A DNA stretch of 64,000 nt from Acidovorax sp. FHTAMBA (GTDB lineage Bacteria > Pseudomonadota > Gammaproteobacteria > Burkholderiales > Burkholderiaceae_C). Positions 31,808-40,701 of this stretch are shown here, in pieces. The stretch is taken from NCBI RefSeq assembly GCF_038958875.1, contig NZ_CP152407.1, positions 3,975,501 to 4,039,500 on the forward strand, read 5' to 3'. The notes below the pieces were generated by a model. The model was not told where the DNA came from and did no database searches. It saw only the letters and a list, made by a program, of their open reading frames with translations. The stretch's first letter is position 1. Each line of letters starts with the position of its first letter. The position numbers were made by a program, and so were the translations under genes.

Positions 31808-33439
31808 TCAACCGATCACGCGGGTTGCCGTAGCGTCCAGCTTGGGCGGGTTTTCAAACGTGTGGAAAGGCGCTGGCGAGGGAACTTCCCATTCCAGACC
31901 CTCGGCGCCATCCCATGGCTTGGCCGCAGCTTTTTCGCCCTTGCCACGCATGGCGGGGATGACCACAGCCACAAAGAAATACACCTGGGCCAGACCAAAG
32001 CCAAGCGCACCCACCGAGGCGATGGCATTGAAATCAGCAAACTGCATGGGGTAGTCGGCGTAGCGACGGGGCATGCCGGCCAGACCCAGGAAGTGCATCG
32101 GGAAGAACGTGATGTTGAAGAAGATGAGCGACGACCAGAAGTGAATCTGACCACGCGTTTCAGAGTACATCACCCCCGTCCACTTGGGCAGCCAGTAGTA
32201 CACGCCAGCAAACATGGAGAACAGCGAACCCGCCACCAGCACATAGTGGAAGTGGGCGACCACGTAGTAGGTGTCCTGCAGCTGGATGTCGATCGGAGCC
32301 ATCGCCAGGATCAGGCCGGTGAAGCCGCCCATGGTGAACACGAAGATGAAACCCACTGCAAACAGCATGGGGGTTTCAAACGTCATGGAGCCGCGCCACA
32401 TGGTAGCGATCCAGTTGAAGATCTTCACGGCCGTGGGCACGGAGATCAGCATGGTGGCGTACATGAAGAACAGCTGACCCGTCACAGGCATGCCGGTCGT
32501 GAACATGTGGTGGGCCCACACGATGAACGACAGGATGGCGATGGACGATGTCGCGTAAACCATGGAGGCGTAACCAAACAGCTTCTTGCGGGCAAAGGCA
32601 GGAACGATCTGGCTGATGATGCCGAAGGCCGGCAAGATCATGATGTAGACCTCGGGATGGCCGAAGAACCAGAAGATGTGCTGGTACATCACCGGGTCAC
32701 CGCCACCGGCGGGATTGAAGAAGCTGGTGCCGAAGTGACGGTCCGTCAGCGTCATGGTGATGGCACCGGCCAGCACAGGCATCACAGCGATCAGCAGGTA
32801 GGCGGTGATGAGCCAGGTCCAGGCGAACATGGGCATCTTCATCAGCGTCATGCCGGGGGCGCGCATGTTCAGGATGGTCACGATGATGTTGATCGAGCCC
32901 ATGATGGACGAAGCACCGAGGATGTGCATCGCGAAGATGCCCGCATCCATGGAGGGGCCCATCTGCAGCGTCAGCGGCGCATACAGCGTCCAGCCTGCTG
33001 CGGGAGCGCCGCCAGGCATGAAGAACGAGGCCACGAGCATGAGAGCGGCAGGAATCATCAGCCAGAAGCTGAAGTTGTTCATGCGTGCGAACGCCATGTC
33101 GGATGCCCCGATCTGCAGCGGGATCATCCAGTTCGCAAAGCCCACAAAGGCCGGCATGATGGCACCGAACACCATGATCAGACCGTGCATGGTGGTGAGC
33201 TGGTTGAACAGCTCCGGATTGACCAGCTGCAGGCCCGGCTGGAACAACTCGGCACGGATCAGCAGCGCCAGGACGCCGCCGATCATCAGCATGGTGAAGG
33301 AGAACAGCAGGTACAGCGTACCGATGTCCTTGTGGTTGGTGGCGTATACCCAGCGGCGCCAGCCGGTGGGTCCGTGGTGGCCGTGGTCGTCGTGTGCGTG
33401 GTCGCCCGCGTGACCGTGGTTGTCCAGAACTGCGCTCAT
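31808..33439 (-). CDS. ctaD: Cytochrome c oxidase subunit I
   Basis: 543 residues, twelve spans. The heme a3-CuB site is complete: WFFGHPEVYIMILPAFG holds the CuB histidine, the crosslinked tyrosine and the proton-channel glutamate; IVWAHHMFTTGMP gives the paired CuB histidines; VAHFHYVLVAGS the heme ligands. The short His/Asp/Gly-rich N-terminus (HAGDHAHDDHGHHG) is a feature of the group. ATG at 33439. Terminal electron acceptor enzyme that pumps protons. Confidence 0.97.
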   Translation of the reverse strand: MSAVLDNHGHAGDHAHDDHGHHGPTGWRRWVYATNHKDIGTLYLLFSFTMLMIGGVLALLIRAELFQPGLQLVNPELFNQLTTMHGLIMVFGAIMPAFVGFANWMIPLQIGASDMAFARMNNFSFWLMIPAALMLVASFFMPGGAPAAGWTLYAPLTLQMGPSMDAGIFAMHILGASSIMGSINIIVTILNMRAPGMTLMKMPMFAWTWLITAYLLIAVMPVLAGAITMTLTDRHFGTSFFNPAGGGDPVMYQHIFWFFGHPEVYIMILPAFGIISQIVPAFARKKLFGYASMVYATSSIAILSFIVWAHHMFTTGMPVTGQLFFMYATMLISVPTAVKIFNWIATMWRGSMTFETPMLFAVGFIFVFTMGGFTGLILAMAPIDIQLQDTYYVVAHFHYVLVAGSLFSMFAGVYYWLPKWTGVMYSETRGQIHFWSSLIFFNITFFPMHFLGLAGMPRRYADYPMQFADFNAIASVGALGFGLAQVYFFVAVVIPAMRGKGEKAAAKPWDGAEGLEWEVPSPAPFHTFENPPKLDATATRVIG

Positions 33440-33469
33440 GTTGGATTCCTCAATACGTTGGGGCGGTGA

Positions 33470-34639
33470 TTACTTGCCACGCTGGGCCACGACTTCCGAA
33501 GGCTGCACCAGTTGGCCAGTCTTGTTGGACCAGGAGTTCTTCGTGTAGGTGGCCACGGCGGCAATATCGGTGTCGCTCAGCTGCGCCCACGCAGGCATCG
33601 CGCCGTTGGCCGCTCCCTTGAGAAGGATGTCGATCTGCTTGGCGTGGTCGGCATCGAGCACTACTGCCGAGCCGTCCAGCGGCTTGATCGGACCCGCGCC
33701 CTTGCCGTTGGCCTGGTGGCAGGCAGCGCAATTGGCCGCATAGACCTTTTCGCCGCGTTGAACCAGGTCACCCAGGGCCCACACCTTGCTGGGGTCATCC
33801 AGCTTGGCTGCGGCGAGCTTCTTTTGCTCGCCCACCCAGGCGGTGTAATCCTCGGCGGACACCACCTTTACGTGGATGGGCATGTAAGCGTGCTCCTTGC
33901 CGCACAGCTCGGCACACTGGCCGTAGTAATCACCAATCTTCTCGGCACGGAACCAGGTGTCGCGCACAAAACCGGGAATGGCATCCTGCTTGATACCGAA
34001 CGCCGGCACCATGAACGCGTGGATCACGTCATTGGCAGTCGTGATGATGCGGATCTTCTTGCCAACCGGCACCACCATGGGGTTGTCCACCTTCAGCAGG
34101 TAGTTGGCCGGGGCATCCTTGACATTGCCGCTGTCGGACATCACGCGATGGCTGCTGTCCAGGGTAGAGATGAATCCGATGCCTTCGCCCTCACCCGTGA
34201 TGTAGTCGTAACCCCACTTCCACTGGTAGCCGGTGGTTTTGATGGTCACATCGGCGTTGGTGGTGTCCTTCTGGGCCACCAGCACCTTGGTGGCTGGCAG
34301 CGCCATCAGGATCACGATGATGAAAGGAATCACGGTCCAGACGACTTCAACAGTCACTGACTCATGGAAATTGGCCGACTTGGCGCCCTTGGAACGGCGG
34401 TGCTTCCAGATCGAATAGAACATCACGGAGAACACTGCAACAAAGATCACCGTGCAGATGATCAGCATCATCCAGTGCAGAAAGTGCTGCTCTTCCGCAA
34501 TCTTGGTCACCGGGGGATGCAGGTTCAGCTGGTTGACTGCAGGGCCTCCAGGCAGATCCTGGACGGCGTGGGCCGCAGAGCCCACCCATGCACCGGCAAT
34601 CAGCAGCAGAGAAGCCAGTTTGTTGGAAATGCTCTTCAT
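33470..34639 (-). CDS. ctaC: Cytochrome c oxidase subunit II with fused cytochrome c domain
   Basis: 389 residues. A signal peptide (about 1-27) and two membrane spans lead the cupredoxin domain with the CuA motif CAELCGKEHAYM. The C-terminal 100 residues are a cytochrome c domain with CAACH (YAANCAACHQANGKG) and a late methionine ligand in GAMPAWAQL. The fusion makes this a caa3-like subunit II. ATG 34639 chosen (MKSISNK); ATG 34648 is three codons upstream. Confidence 0.95.
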   Translation of the reverse strand: MKSISNKLASLLLIAGAWVGSAAHAVQDLPGGPAVNQLNLHPPVTKIAEEQHFLHWMMLIICTVIFVAVFSVMFYSIWKHRRSKGAKSANFHESVTVEVVWTVIPFIIVILMALPATKVLVAQKDTTNADVTIKTTGYQWKWGYDYITGEGEGIGFISTLDSSHRVMSDSGNVKDAPANYLLKVDNPMVVPVGKKIRIITTANDVIHAFMVPAFGIKQDAIPGFVRDTWFRAEKIGDYYGQCAELCGKEHAYMPIHVKVVSAEDYTAWVGEQKKLAAAKLDDPSKVWALGDLVQRGEKVYAANCAACHQANGKGAGPIKPLDGSAVVLDADHAKQIDILLKGAANGAMPAWAQLSDTDIAAVATYTKNSWSNKTGQLVQPSEVVAQRGK

Positions 34640-34698
34640 AGTTCTCACTTACTTCTAAGCCTCAATTTAACCAATCCCTTGGGCGCACCTGCATGGGG

Positions 34699-35175
34699 TC
34701 AGGCAGCGCGCAAGGCCATGCGGATCTCCGATGCCAGGGCCGGTCGAAGTTCGGGGCGCACATAGCGCCCCACTTCAACGGTCCGACCCTGCGCCGACAA
34801 CATGATGAGCGAACGGTCACCGGTCTTGGGCTCGACCCGAACCCGGCTCCGATCAAACTCGGCACGCTCCAGCTTGCCTGCTGTCTCCAGCTCCACCACA
34901 AGGCGCGAACCCTGCAGTGAAATCCTCTCGCCATCCGCCGCATGGCGACCGTACATGGCGAACGCAATCCCTACCGCCACCATTTCGAGCCATGCAAAAG
35001 GCATCACCAGGCGGGCGCCGAGCATCCAGAAGAATGTCGCTATCCCCAGTGACACCACGCACAACGACAAGTACATCCAGCCCAATTGCACCGGAGTGAC
35101 CGAGCAATTGCGACCCAGACGCCAGTCAATGCCTTGACCCGACACCGTGGCAAATTGAAAAACCAAACCCGTCAC
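34699..35175 (-). CDS. DUF2244 membrane protein
   Basis: 158 residues. Two membrane spans near 35-75 are followed by a soluble beta-rich domain with LVVELETAGKLERAEFDRSR and VGRYVRPELRPALASEIR, the DUF2244 pattern. Typically found next to oxidase subunit II genes, as here (59 bases upstream of ctaC, same strand). Role unknown. Confidence 0.85.
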   Translation of the reverse strand: MTGLVFQFATVSGQGIDWRLGRNCSVTPVQLGWMYLSLCVVSLGIATFFWMLGARLVMPFAWLEMVAVGIAFAMYGRHAADGERISLQGSRLVVELETAGKLERAEFDRSRVRVEPKTGDRSLIMLSAQGRTVEVGRYVRPELRPALASEIRMALRAA

Positions 35176-35327
35176 CCGATGTGCTCACAAGACTGCCGAC
35201 TGCACTGCGCATCACACACTGGGCGTGACTGGCACAGCTGGCAAAGTTGCGCGGGAAGATGCCCGAAATCTCAATAACCTTGAATTGTAGCGTGCCTTGT
35301 TCCATGTCATTGACAGGAGGTTACACG

Positions 35328-36230
35328 TCAGCCCTCTTTGCCGTTTTTGCGCAGCATGCTGCGCATGTCCTGGAGCGAAACCGCACTGCTGGGACTCACG
35401 CGCACGCGCGGTGCGGGCTTGAAAGCATGCCCGTAGATGATCTCGAAAGTCAGTGCCAACTGACCTGAATTGTCCGGATCTGCCAGCCGATTCGAGAGCA
35501 CCTGGTAGAGCTTGTCGCGCCAGCGGCGCCCGCGCAATGAGGGAAAGCGATCAGGATGAAGATTGCAACCCAGTTCCCGCAGTTCCTGCACCAGCCGCTC
35601 GGGGGTGGCAAACGTGAGGGTGATGCGCTCCATGTCCATCACCGGCTCGGCAAAACCGGCGTGCACCAGCATGTCACCCCAGTCGTGCATGTCGGTGAAA
35701 GCGTGGCCCGCCGGTGGCCAGCCGAGCTCGGAATACACCGCATGCAGCTCACGCAAGGTATCAGGCCCCAGGCACGAGAACATCAGGTAGCCATCCACCG
35801 CGAGAGCACGGTGCCATTGCGCGATCAGCGCCTGCGGGTCGGCCGCCGTGTGCAGCGCCATGTTGGCCCAGAGCATTTGCACACTCCCGTCCGCAGGCGC
35901 ACCCAGTTGCGGGCTGGGTGCGCTCCAACGCGCTGGGCTCCACCAGGGCTTGGCCAGCGCCTGCCGGGCAACCGCTTCGCAACGGGGCGCTGTTTCGTAG
36001 ATCTGGCAGCGCGCCTTGGGATAGCGCGCGCTCACCAGGGCATGCGCCTGCAGGCCGCCGCGCACCGCATCCCAGTGGCACCACGACTGCGGAGCCTGGC
36101 GAATCCACTGCAGGCGGTCCTCCATGCGGCGCGCAACCTCCTCGTGCAGCCAGGGAGATAAGGCCGGGGCCGCTGCATGCCAGCGGGCCGCGGCAACGGG
36201 ATCAATGGTGGGGGGACGCTCGGAGGACAT
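35328..36230 (-). CDS. BioC-like SAM-dependent methyltransferase
   Basis: 300 residues. The order is typical of malonyl-ACP O-methyltransferase relatives: an N-terminal helical lead (AARWHAAAPALSPWLHEEVA), a degenerate SAM site (the usual DxGxGxG loop is replaced by CHWDAVRGGLQAH), then VQMLWANMALHTAADPQ and YLMFSCLGPDTLRELHAVY, which is characteristic of BioC. The loss of the glycine-rich loop raises doubt about methyltransferase activity. Convergent or divergent biotin genes are not present. Divergent from comF. Confidence 0.7.
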   Translation of the reverse strand: MSSERPPTIDPVAAARWHAAAPALSPWLHEEVARRMEDRLQWIRQAPQSWCHWDAVRGGLQAHALVSARYPKARCQIYETAPRCEAVARQALAKPWWSPARWSAPSPQLGAPADGSVQMLWANMALHTAADPQALIAQWHRALAVDGYLMFSCLGPDTLRELHAVYSELGWPPAGHAFTDMHDWGDMLVHAGFAEPVMDMERITLTFATPERLVQELRELGCNLHPDRFPSLRGRRWRDKLYQVLSNRLADPDNSGQLALTFEIIYGHAFKPAPRVRVSPSSAVSLQDMRSMLRKNGKEG

Positions 36231-36253
36231 GGGCCGCGCGAGTATATTGATTC

Positions 36254-36976
36254 ATGCTTTTTACGGGTCTGACGGGGATTTCGCGCCACCTTCGTGCATG
36301 GGCCGGCAAAGTGCCCAGCCAGTGTTCGTTTTGCCACGCATGGCCCTCGCAGCGTGTGTGCGAGGCCTGCGTGGCGCGATTTGCACAGCCTGCCACGCGT
36401 TGCCAGCGCTGCGCCCTGCGGGTGCCTGCGGGCGTATCCATCTGCGGGGCCTGCATTCAGAGCCCGCCCAGCTTTGACGGCTGCCTTGCTGCGGTGGACT
36501 ACGCCTACCCTTGGGCCGATGCACTGGCGCAGTTCAAGTTTCGCGGCGATCCGGGATGGGCCCGGGCACTGGCCCTGCTGATGCGCAGCACACCGTGGAT
36601 GGAGCCCGCCGTGGAAGCTGCAGACCGGGTCATCCCCGTGCCCCTGTCCACCGAGCGGCTGCGCGAGAGGGGCTTCAACCAGTCGGCCCTGCTGGCGCGG
36701 CATCTGGCGGGCCCCAAGACCGACCCCCAGACGCTGCTGCGCCTGCACGCCACCGAGGCGCAAAGCAGCCTGCCCAGGGCGCAGCGCCTGCGAAACCTGC
36801 GCGGGGCTTTTGCCCTGGAGCCGGGCCATGCTGCCAGCCTGCGCGGCCAGCGCGTGGTGCTGGTGGACGATGTGATGACCACCGGTGCCACCCTGGAAGC
36901 TGCCACGCTGGCCCTGCGCGAAGCGGGGGTGGCGCATGTCACGGCCGCCGTTCTGGCGCGCACCGGGCTGGATTGA
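36254..36976 (+). CDS. comF: ComF-family phosphoribosyltransferase-like protein
   Basis: 240 residues. An N-terminal four-cysteine zinc cluster (CSFC, CEAC, CQRC, CGAC pairs within residues 24-72) is followed by a phosphoribosyltransferase fold with PRPP loop VVLVDDVMTTGATLE near 200. PVPLSTERLRERGFNQSALLA is the ComF signature. Involved in DNA uptake in competent species; in others its role is less clear. Divergent from the bioC-like gene by 23 bases. Confidence 0.92.
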   Translation: MLFTGLTGISRHLRAWAGKVPSQCSFCHAWPSQRVCEACVARFAQPATRCQRCALRVPAGVSICGACIQSPPSFDGCLAAVDYAYPWADALAQFKFRGDPGWARALALLMRSTPWMEPAVEAADRVIPVPLSTERLRERGFNQSALLARHLAGPKTDPQTLLRLHATEAQSSLPRAQRLRNLRGAFALEPGHAASLRGQRVVLVDDVMTTGATLEAATLALREAGVAHVTAAVLARTGLD

Positions 36977-37067
36977 GAGGTCTGCGGAAGGGAGCGAGAG
37001 ACGAAAGGGATACTTTTTATTACGAGCGGTTGCCTTACTCACACGCCGCCCGATGACAATCGCAGGC

Positions 37068-37595
37068 ATGTTTCATATCGTCCTTGTCGAGCCCGAGATC
37101 CCGCCCAACACCGGGAACGTCATTCGCCTCGCGGCCAACACGGGTTGCACCCTGCACCTGATCGAGCCCCTGGGATTCTCCATGGAAGACCGGCAGATGC
37201 GCCGCGCCGGGCTGGACTACCACGAATACGCCCAGGTCCAGCGCCACGCCGGATGGACGGCCTTTTTGCGCGATGCCCAGCCTGACCCGGCCCGCATGTT
37301 TGCCATGACCACCCATGGCTCGCAATCGGTCTACACCACCTGCTTTCTGCCCGGAGACTGGATGGTGTTCGGCGCGGAAACACGGGGGCTTCCGCCCGAG
37401 CTGCGCGAAAGCTTTCCACCCGCACAGCGGCTTCGCCTGCCCATGGTGGCGGGCCAGCGAAGCCTGAACCTGTCCAATGCCGTGGCCGTGACGGTGTTTG
37501 AAGGCTGGCGGCAAAACAGTTTTGCCACGCCCGATGGCGAGGTGGCCGTGGAGCCCGAAGGCACCATCATCAGCGGTTTCGCTCAGCTCGGCTGA
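37068..37595 (+). CDS. trmL: tRNA (cytidine/uridine-34 2'-O)-methyltransferase TrmL (SPOUT)
   Basis: 175 residues from ATG 37068 (180 from ATG 37053). It methylates the wobble base ribose of tRNA-Leu. The trefoil-knot motifs are FHIVLVEPEIPPNTGN, VFGAETRGLP and LRLPMVAGQRSLNLSNAVAV. The 37068 start matches the E. coli N-terminus best. The 3' end overlaps the convergent LysR gene by 13 bases. Confidence 0.93.
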   Translation: MFHIVLVEPEIPPNTGNVIRLAANTGCTLHLIEPLGFSMEDRQMRRAGLDYHEYAQVQRHAGWTAFLRDAQPDPARMFAMTTHGSQSVYTTCFLPGDWMVFGAETRGLPPELRESFPPAQRLRLPMVAGQRSLNLSNAVAVTVFEGWRQNSFATPDGEVAVEPEGTIISGFAQLG

Positions 37596-38530
37596 GCCAG
37601 CCCCGGCTGCTCCGCCATGGCCAGGGGCACGTGTTCCGACAAAAAGTCGAGAAACACCCGGGTGCGCGCAGGCAGCATGCGGCCTGACGGCAACGCCGCA
37701 TAGATGGTGTAGCGGGAGAAGATCCAGTCGGGCAGCACATGCACAAGCTCACCCCGCGCCAGGTGCTCTTCGGCCAGCAGGCGCGACGTGACCACCACGC
37801 CCATGCCGTCCACCCCGGCACGCATCAAGAGCTCGGTGCTCACCGATTGCAGCACGGCAGGCGCCTCCACCTCGGCATCCGGCACGCCCGTGCGCAGCGA
37901 CTGCAGGCGCAGCTTGCGGCCGGGCCCCATCTGGGCGCGCACGGGAGCGCTGGAGTCACGCAGGTGGTCGTGGTCTGCCAGATCCTGCGGGATGCGCGGC
38001 GTGCCCTTGCGCTGCAGGTAGCCGGGTGCGGCCAGCACGATGGCTTCACCTTGCAGCAAAGGGCGCGCCACGATGTTGGCGTCAAAGTCTTCGGCCGCCA
38101 CCATGATGGTGACGTCGAACTCATCCACCCGGCTGGATGCGTAGGCATCCACATTGATGTCCAGCATGACCTTGGGGTGACGCGCATGCCAGGCGGCCAC
38201 CATCGGCGCGAGAAAATTGGTGGCCAGCACCGGCGCCGCCACGATACGGATGGTGCCGCGCAGATCGCGCGTGCTGGCTGCGGCGGCGGCTTCGGCGTCG
38301 TCGATCTCGTGCAGGATGGCGCGCACGCGCTGCAAGTAGGCGTCGCCCGCATCGGTCAGCGCCAGCTTGCGGGTGGTGCGCTGCAGCAGGCGCGTGCCCA
38401 GGTGCTGTTCCAGCTCGGCCACCATGCGGGTGACCACGGGGGGCGACATGTCCATGGCGCGGGCGGCGGCGGCAAAGCCGCCCTCTTCCACCACGCGCTC
38501 GAAAATTTTCATGGCTTGCAGGCGGTCCAT
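37583..38530 (-). CDS. LysR-family transcriptional regulator
   Basis: 315 residues. The winged helix-turn-helix spans about 1-60 (AMKIFERVVEEGGFAAAARA, MSPPVVTRMVAELEQHLG) and the effector-binding domain the rest. It belongs to the large AaeR/CrgA-like group by general look. The nearest same-strand neighbours, a MaoC hydratase and an orphan ParA, give no clear target. It converges on and overlaps trmL by 13 bases. Confidence 0.88.
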   Translation of the reverse strand: MDRLQAMKIFERVVEEGGFAAAARAMDMSPPVVTRMVAELEQHLGTRLLQRTTRKLALTDAGDAYLQRVRAILHEIDDAEAAAAASTRDLRGTIRIVAAPVLATNFLAPMVAAWHARHPKVMLDINVDAYASSRVDEFDVTIMVAAEDFDANIVARPLLQGEAIVLAAPGYLQRKGTPRIPQDLADHDHLRDSSAPVRAQMGPGRKLRLQSLRTGVPDAEVEAPAVLQSVSTELLMRAGVDGMGVVVTSRLLAEEHLARGELVHVLPDWIFSRYTIYAALPSGRMLPARTRVFLDFLSEHVPLAMAEQPGLAQPS

Positions 38531-38562
38531 GGTTCAGACCTCCTGCCCGATTGCGACCAGGC

Positions 38563-39027
38563 TCAGGCCGGGGCGCCGAAATTGCGCGCCAGCGATTCGG
38601 CCACGCACACCGGCTTGTCGGAGCCCTCGCGCTCCACCGTCACCAGCCAGGTCATCTGCATGCCGTCGGGCGCCACGGGCTCGGCGGCCTGCAGCGTCAG
38701 GCGCGCGCGCAAGCGGCTGCCCACCGGCACCGGCGCGGTGAATCGCACCTTGTTGAGCCCGTAGTTCACGCCCATGCGTGAGCCTTCGATGGTCAGACCC
38801 GCCTCGAAGAACTTCGGGATCAGCGACAGCGTGAGAAACCCGTGCGCAATCGGCGCGCCAAACGGCCCGGCCTTGGCACGCTCGGGGTCCACATGGATCC
38901 ACTGGTGGTCGCCCGTGGCTTGGGCAAACAGGTTGACCTGTTCCTGCGTGATGGTGATCCAGTCGGTCACCGCGACCTCCTGGCCCACGCAGGCACTGAC
39001 TTCGGAATAAGAGCGAAAGATTTTCAT
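38563..39027 (-). CDS. MaoC-like (R)-specific enoyl-CoA hydratase
   Basis: 154 residues, single hot-dog fold. The hydratase motif is ATGDHQWIHVDPERAKAGPFG, read as the catalytic Asp and His with AHGFLTLSLIP following. It probably hydrates a trans-2-enoyl-CoA in fatty acid or polyhydroxyalkanoate metabolism. ATG at 39027. Confidence 0.9.
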   Translation of the reverse strand: MKIFRSYSEVSACVGQEVAVTDWITITQEQVNLFAQATGDHQWIHVDPERAKAGPFGAPIAHGFLTLSLIPKFFEAGLTIEGSRMGVNYGLNKVRFTAPVPVGSRLRARLTLQAAEPVAPDGMQMTWLVTVEREGSDKPVCVAESLARNFGAPA

Positions 39028-39123
39028 CGCTGCAATGTAGCCCTGCCCTCCTGTGGGCCTTGTCTGCCGGGTGACAGGTGTTTTCCCGAGGGGCTGGTTG
39101 TACGTTCTGCTTCACGCTGTCCT

Positions 39124-39741
39124 TCAAGAATTGAGCCAGGCACAGATGCCTTGCCACTGCTCCAGGTCGCGCGCCACGCGGCCGGGTGCCACGTCGAACA
39201 GCGTGAGGCCATGCGCCGCCAGGTGGATGTAGTTCTGCGTGTCGCGCAGATAGCCCAGCACCGGGAACCCCAGGCTGTCCACAAAGTGGTGCAGCTGTTC
39301 GGCCGCCTTGGTGCGCGCGTCCACGCGCATGCCCACGATGCCGATCTGCACGCCTTCGGCGCGCCGGTGTTCGGCCAGCTGGTCCAGAAAGCTGCGCGTG
39401 GCAAAGATGTCGAACACGCTGGGCTGCAGCGGCACGATGATCTTGTCGGCCAGCTTGAGCACGTCGTTCAGGCGCCAGCCGTGCAGGCCGGCGGGGGTGT
39501 CGAGCACCGCGTGCGTGGTGCCCTTGGGCGGGCGGCTGATCACATCCGAGCTGGTGTCCCAGCTGCCGATCGGGCGCGCCGCAGGCGGGCGCAGGCCCAG
39601 CCACAGCCGGGCGGATTGCTGCCGGTCGGTGTCGCCCAGGATCACGGGGTGGCCCTGGCTTGCAAAGTGGCCCGCGATGTTGGTGGACAGCGTGGACTTG
39701 CCCACCCCGCCCTTCGGATTGGCGACAACAACTACTGGCAT
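39124..39741 (-). CDS. Orphan ParA/MinD-family ATPase
   Basis: 205 residues. The deviant Walker A is at the extreme N-terminus (VVVVANPKGGVGKSTLS), followed by switch motif VLDTPAGLHGWRL. AAGGAGGTTGTC before the ATG at 39741 is a very strong ribosome site and settles the start. There is no parB, DNA-binding partner or plasmid gene nearby, so it is not a normal chromosome-partition pair; related orphan ParA proteins position cellular cargo. Cargo unknown. Confidence 0.9.
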   Translation of the reverse strand: MPVVVVANPKGGVGKSTLSTNIAGHFASQGHPVILGDTDRQQSARLWLGLRPPAARPIGSWDTSSDVISRPPKGTTHAVLDTPAGLHGWRLNDVLKLADKIIVPLQPSVFDIFATRSFLDQLAEHRRAEGVQIGIVGMRVDARTKAAEQLHHFVDSLGFPVLGYLRDTQNYIHLAAHGLTLFDVAPGRVARDLEQWQGICAWLNS

Positions 39742-39783
39742 GACAACCTCCTTGGAATCTGCACAACCATGAAAAATCAAGCC

Positions 39784-39840
39784 AAATCAGCCTCCAGCGC
39801 TTGATAGACAAGCGCCAAAAGCTATTATTTTTATAGCAAT
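39784..39840 (+). repeat. Interspersed palindromic repeat, copy 6
   Basis: CCTCCAGCGCTTGATAG, CAAGCGCC, AAAAGCTATT and a TTTTTATAG tail. It fills most of the gap between the ParA and LysE genes. Confidence 0.85.
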
Positions 39841-39847
39841 CACCCCA

Positions 39848-40486
39848 TCAGGCGTGCTGCCCACCGCGCTTGACGAAGAACAGCCCGGCGCCCACTGCCA
39901 TCAGCAAGCCGCCAAACACGCGGTTCTGCGCCCGCACCGCGCGTGCGCTGCGCATCAGCCGGCGCAGGGCGCTGGCCCCCGCAGCGTAGCCGTGCATGAC
40001 CACCACGTCCACCGTGACGGTGGTGGCGGCCATCACCGCCAGCTGCGTCCACAGCGGGCGCGTGTCGGTCATGAACTGGGGCAGCACGGCCACCATGAAG
40101 ATGATGCCCTTGGGGTTGGTGGCATTGGTCAGAAAGCCCGTGAGGCAGCGCTTTTGCCAGGTGCCGGCGGCCTCGGCAGCATCGCCCTGCACGGGCGAGG
40201 AGTCCCCGGCGCGCCACTGCGCAAAGCCCACATAGATCAGGTAACACGCGCCCAGCACCTTGACGATGCTGAACGCCACCTCCGACGCCATCAGCAGCGA
40301 GCCCACGCCCGCCCCGGCGATGAGCAGGATCAGCAACAGGCCCAGCTGCAGGCCCAGGATGGTGGCACCCGTCTTGCGCACGCCGTACGACAAGCCATGG
40401 CTCATCGACAGCACGGCCCCCGAGCCCGGCGACACCGCAATCAGGCACGACGCCGCAAAAAAAGCCAGCCAAGTCTGCAAATCCAT
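39848..40486 (-). CDS. LysE/RhtB-family exporter
   Basis: 212 residues, about six spans. The N-terminal PGSGAVLSMSHGLSYGVRKTG is the translocator motif (cited as AVSPGSGAVLSMSHGLSYG). KGIIFMVAVLPQFM and the C-terminal FGGLLMAVGAGLFFVKRG are also typical. The family exports amino acids and homologues; the substrate is not deducible. ATG at 40486. Confidence 0.9.
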   Translation of the reverse strand: MDLQTWLAFFAASCLIAVSPGSGAVLSMSHGLSYGVRKTGATILGLQLGLLLILLIAGAGVGSLLMASEVAFSIVKVLGACYLIYVGFAQWRAGDSSPVQGDAAEAAGTWQKRCLTGFLTNATNPKGIIFMVAVLPQFMTDTRPLWTQLAVMAATTVTVDVVVMHGYAAGASALRRLMRSARAVRAQNRVFGGLLMAVGAGLFFVKRGGQHA

Positions 40487-40555
40487 GGGTCACCGTACCT
40501 GTGTGCGAAGAAGGGCCAGCATCTTAACAACGCCCCCGCACCGTTGCCACGGTGT

Positions 40556-40608
40556 GAATAAAAATGAGCTCCAGCGCTTTACCATCAAGCGCCAGCAGCT
40601 ATCAAAAC
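40556..40608 (+). repeat. Interspersed palindromic repeat, copy 7
   Basis: GAGCTCCAGCGCTTTACC, ATCAAGCGCC, AGCAGCTATC and an A-rich tail. It lies between the divergent LysE and antiporter genes. Confidence 0.85.
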
Positions 40609-40701
40609 AGAAGCGCAATAAGCGGCAGCGCTGCGCACCCTGCACCGCCACGGGAATGCCAGAATCCCGATACGCCCACCCCATGCCACCACGGCCCCTC
40701 C

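Noticed and set aside
31745..33469. 574-codon plus-strand frame opposite ctaD
   Set aside because: Histidine-rich antisense of cytochrome oxidase subunit I, with no family resemblance.
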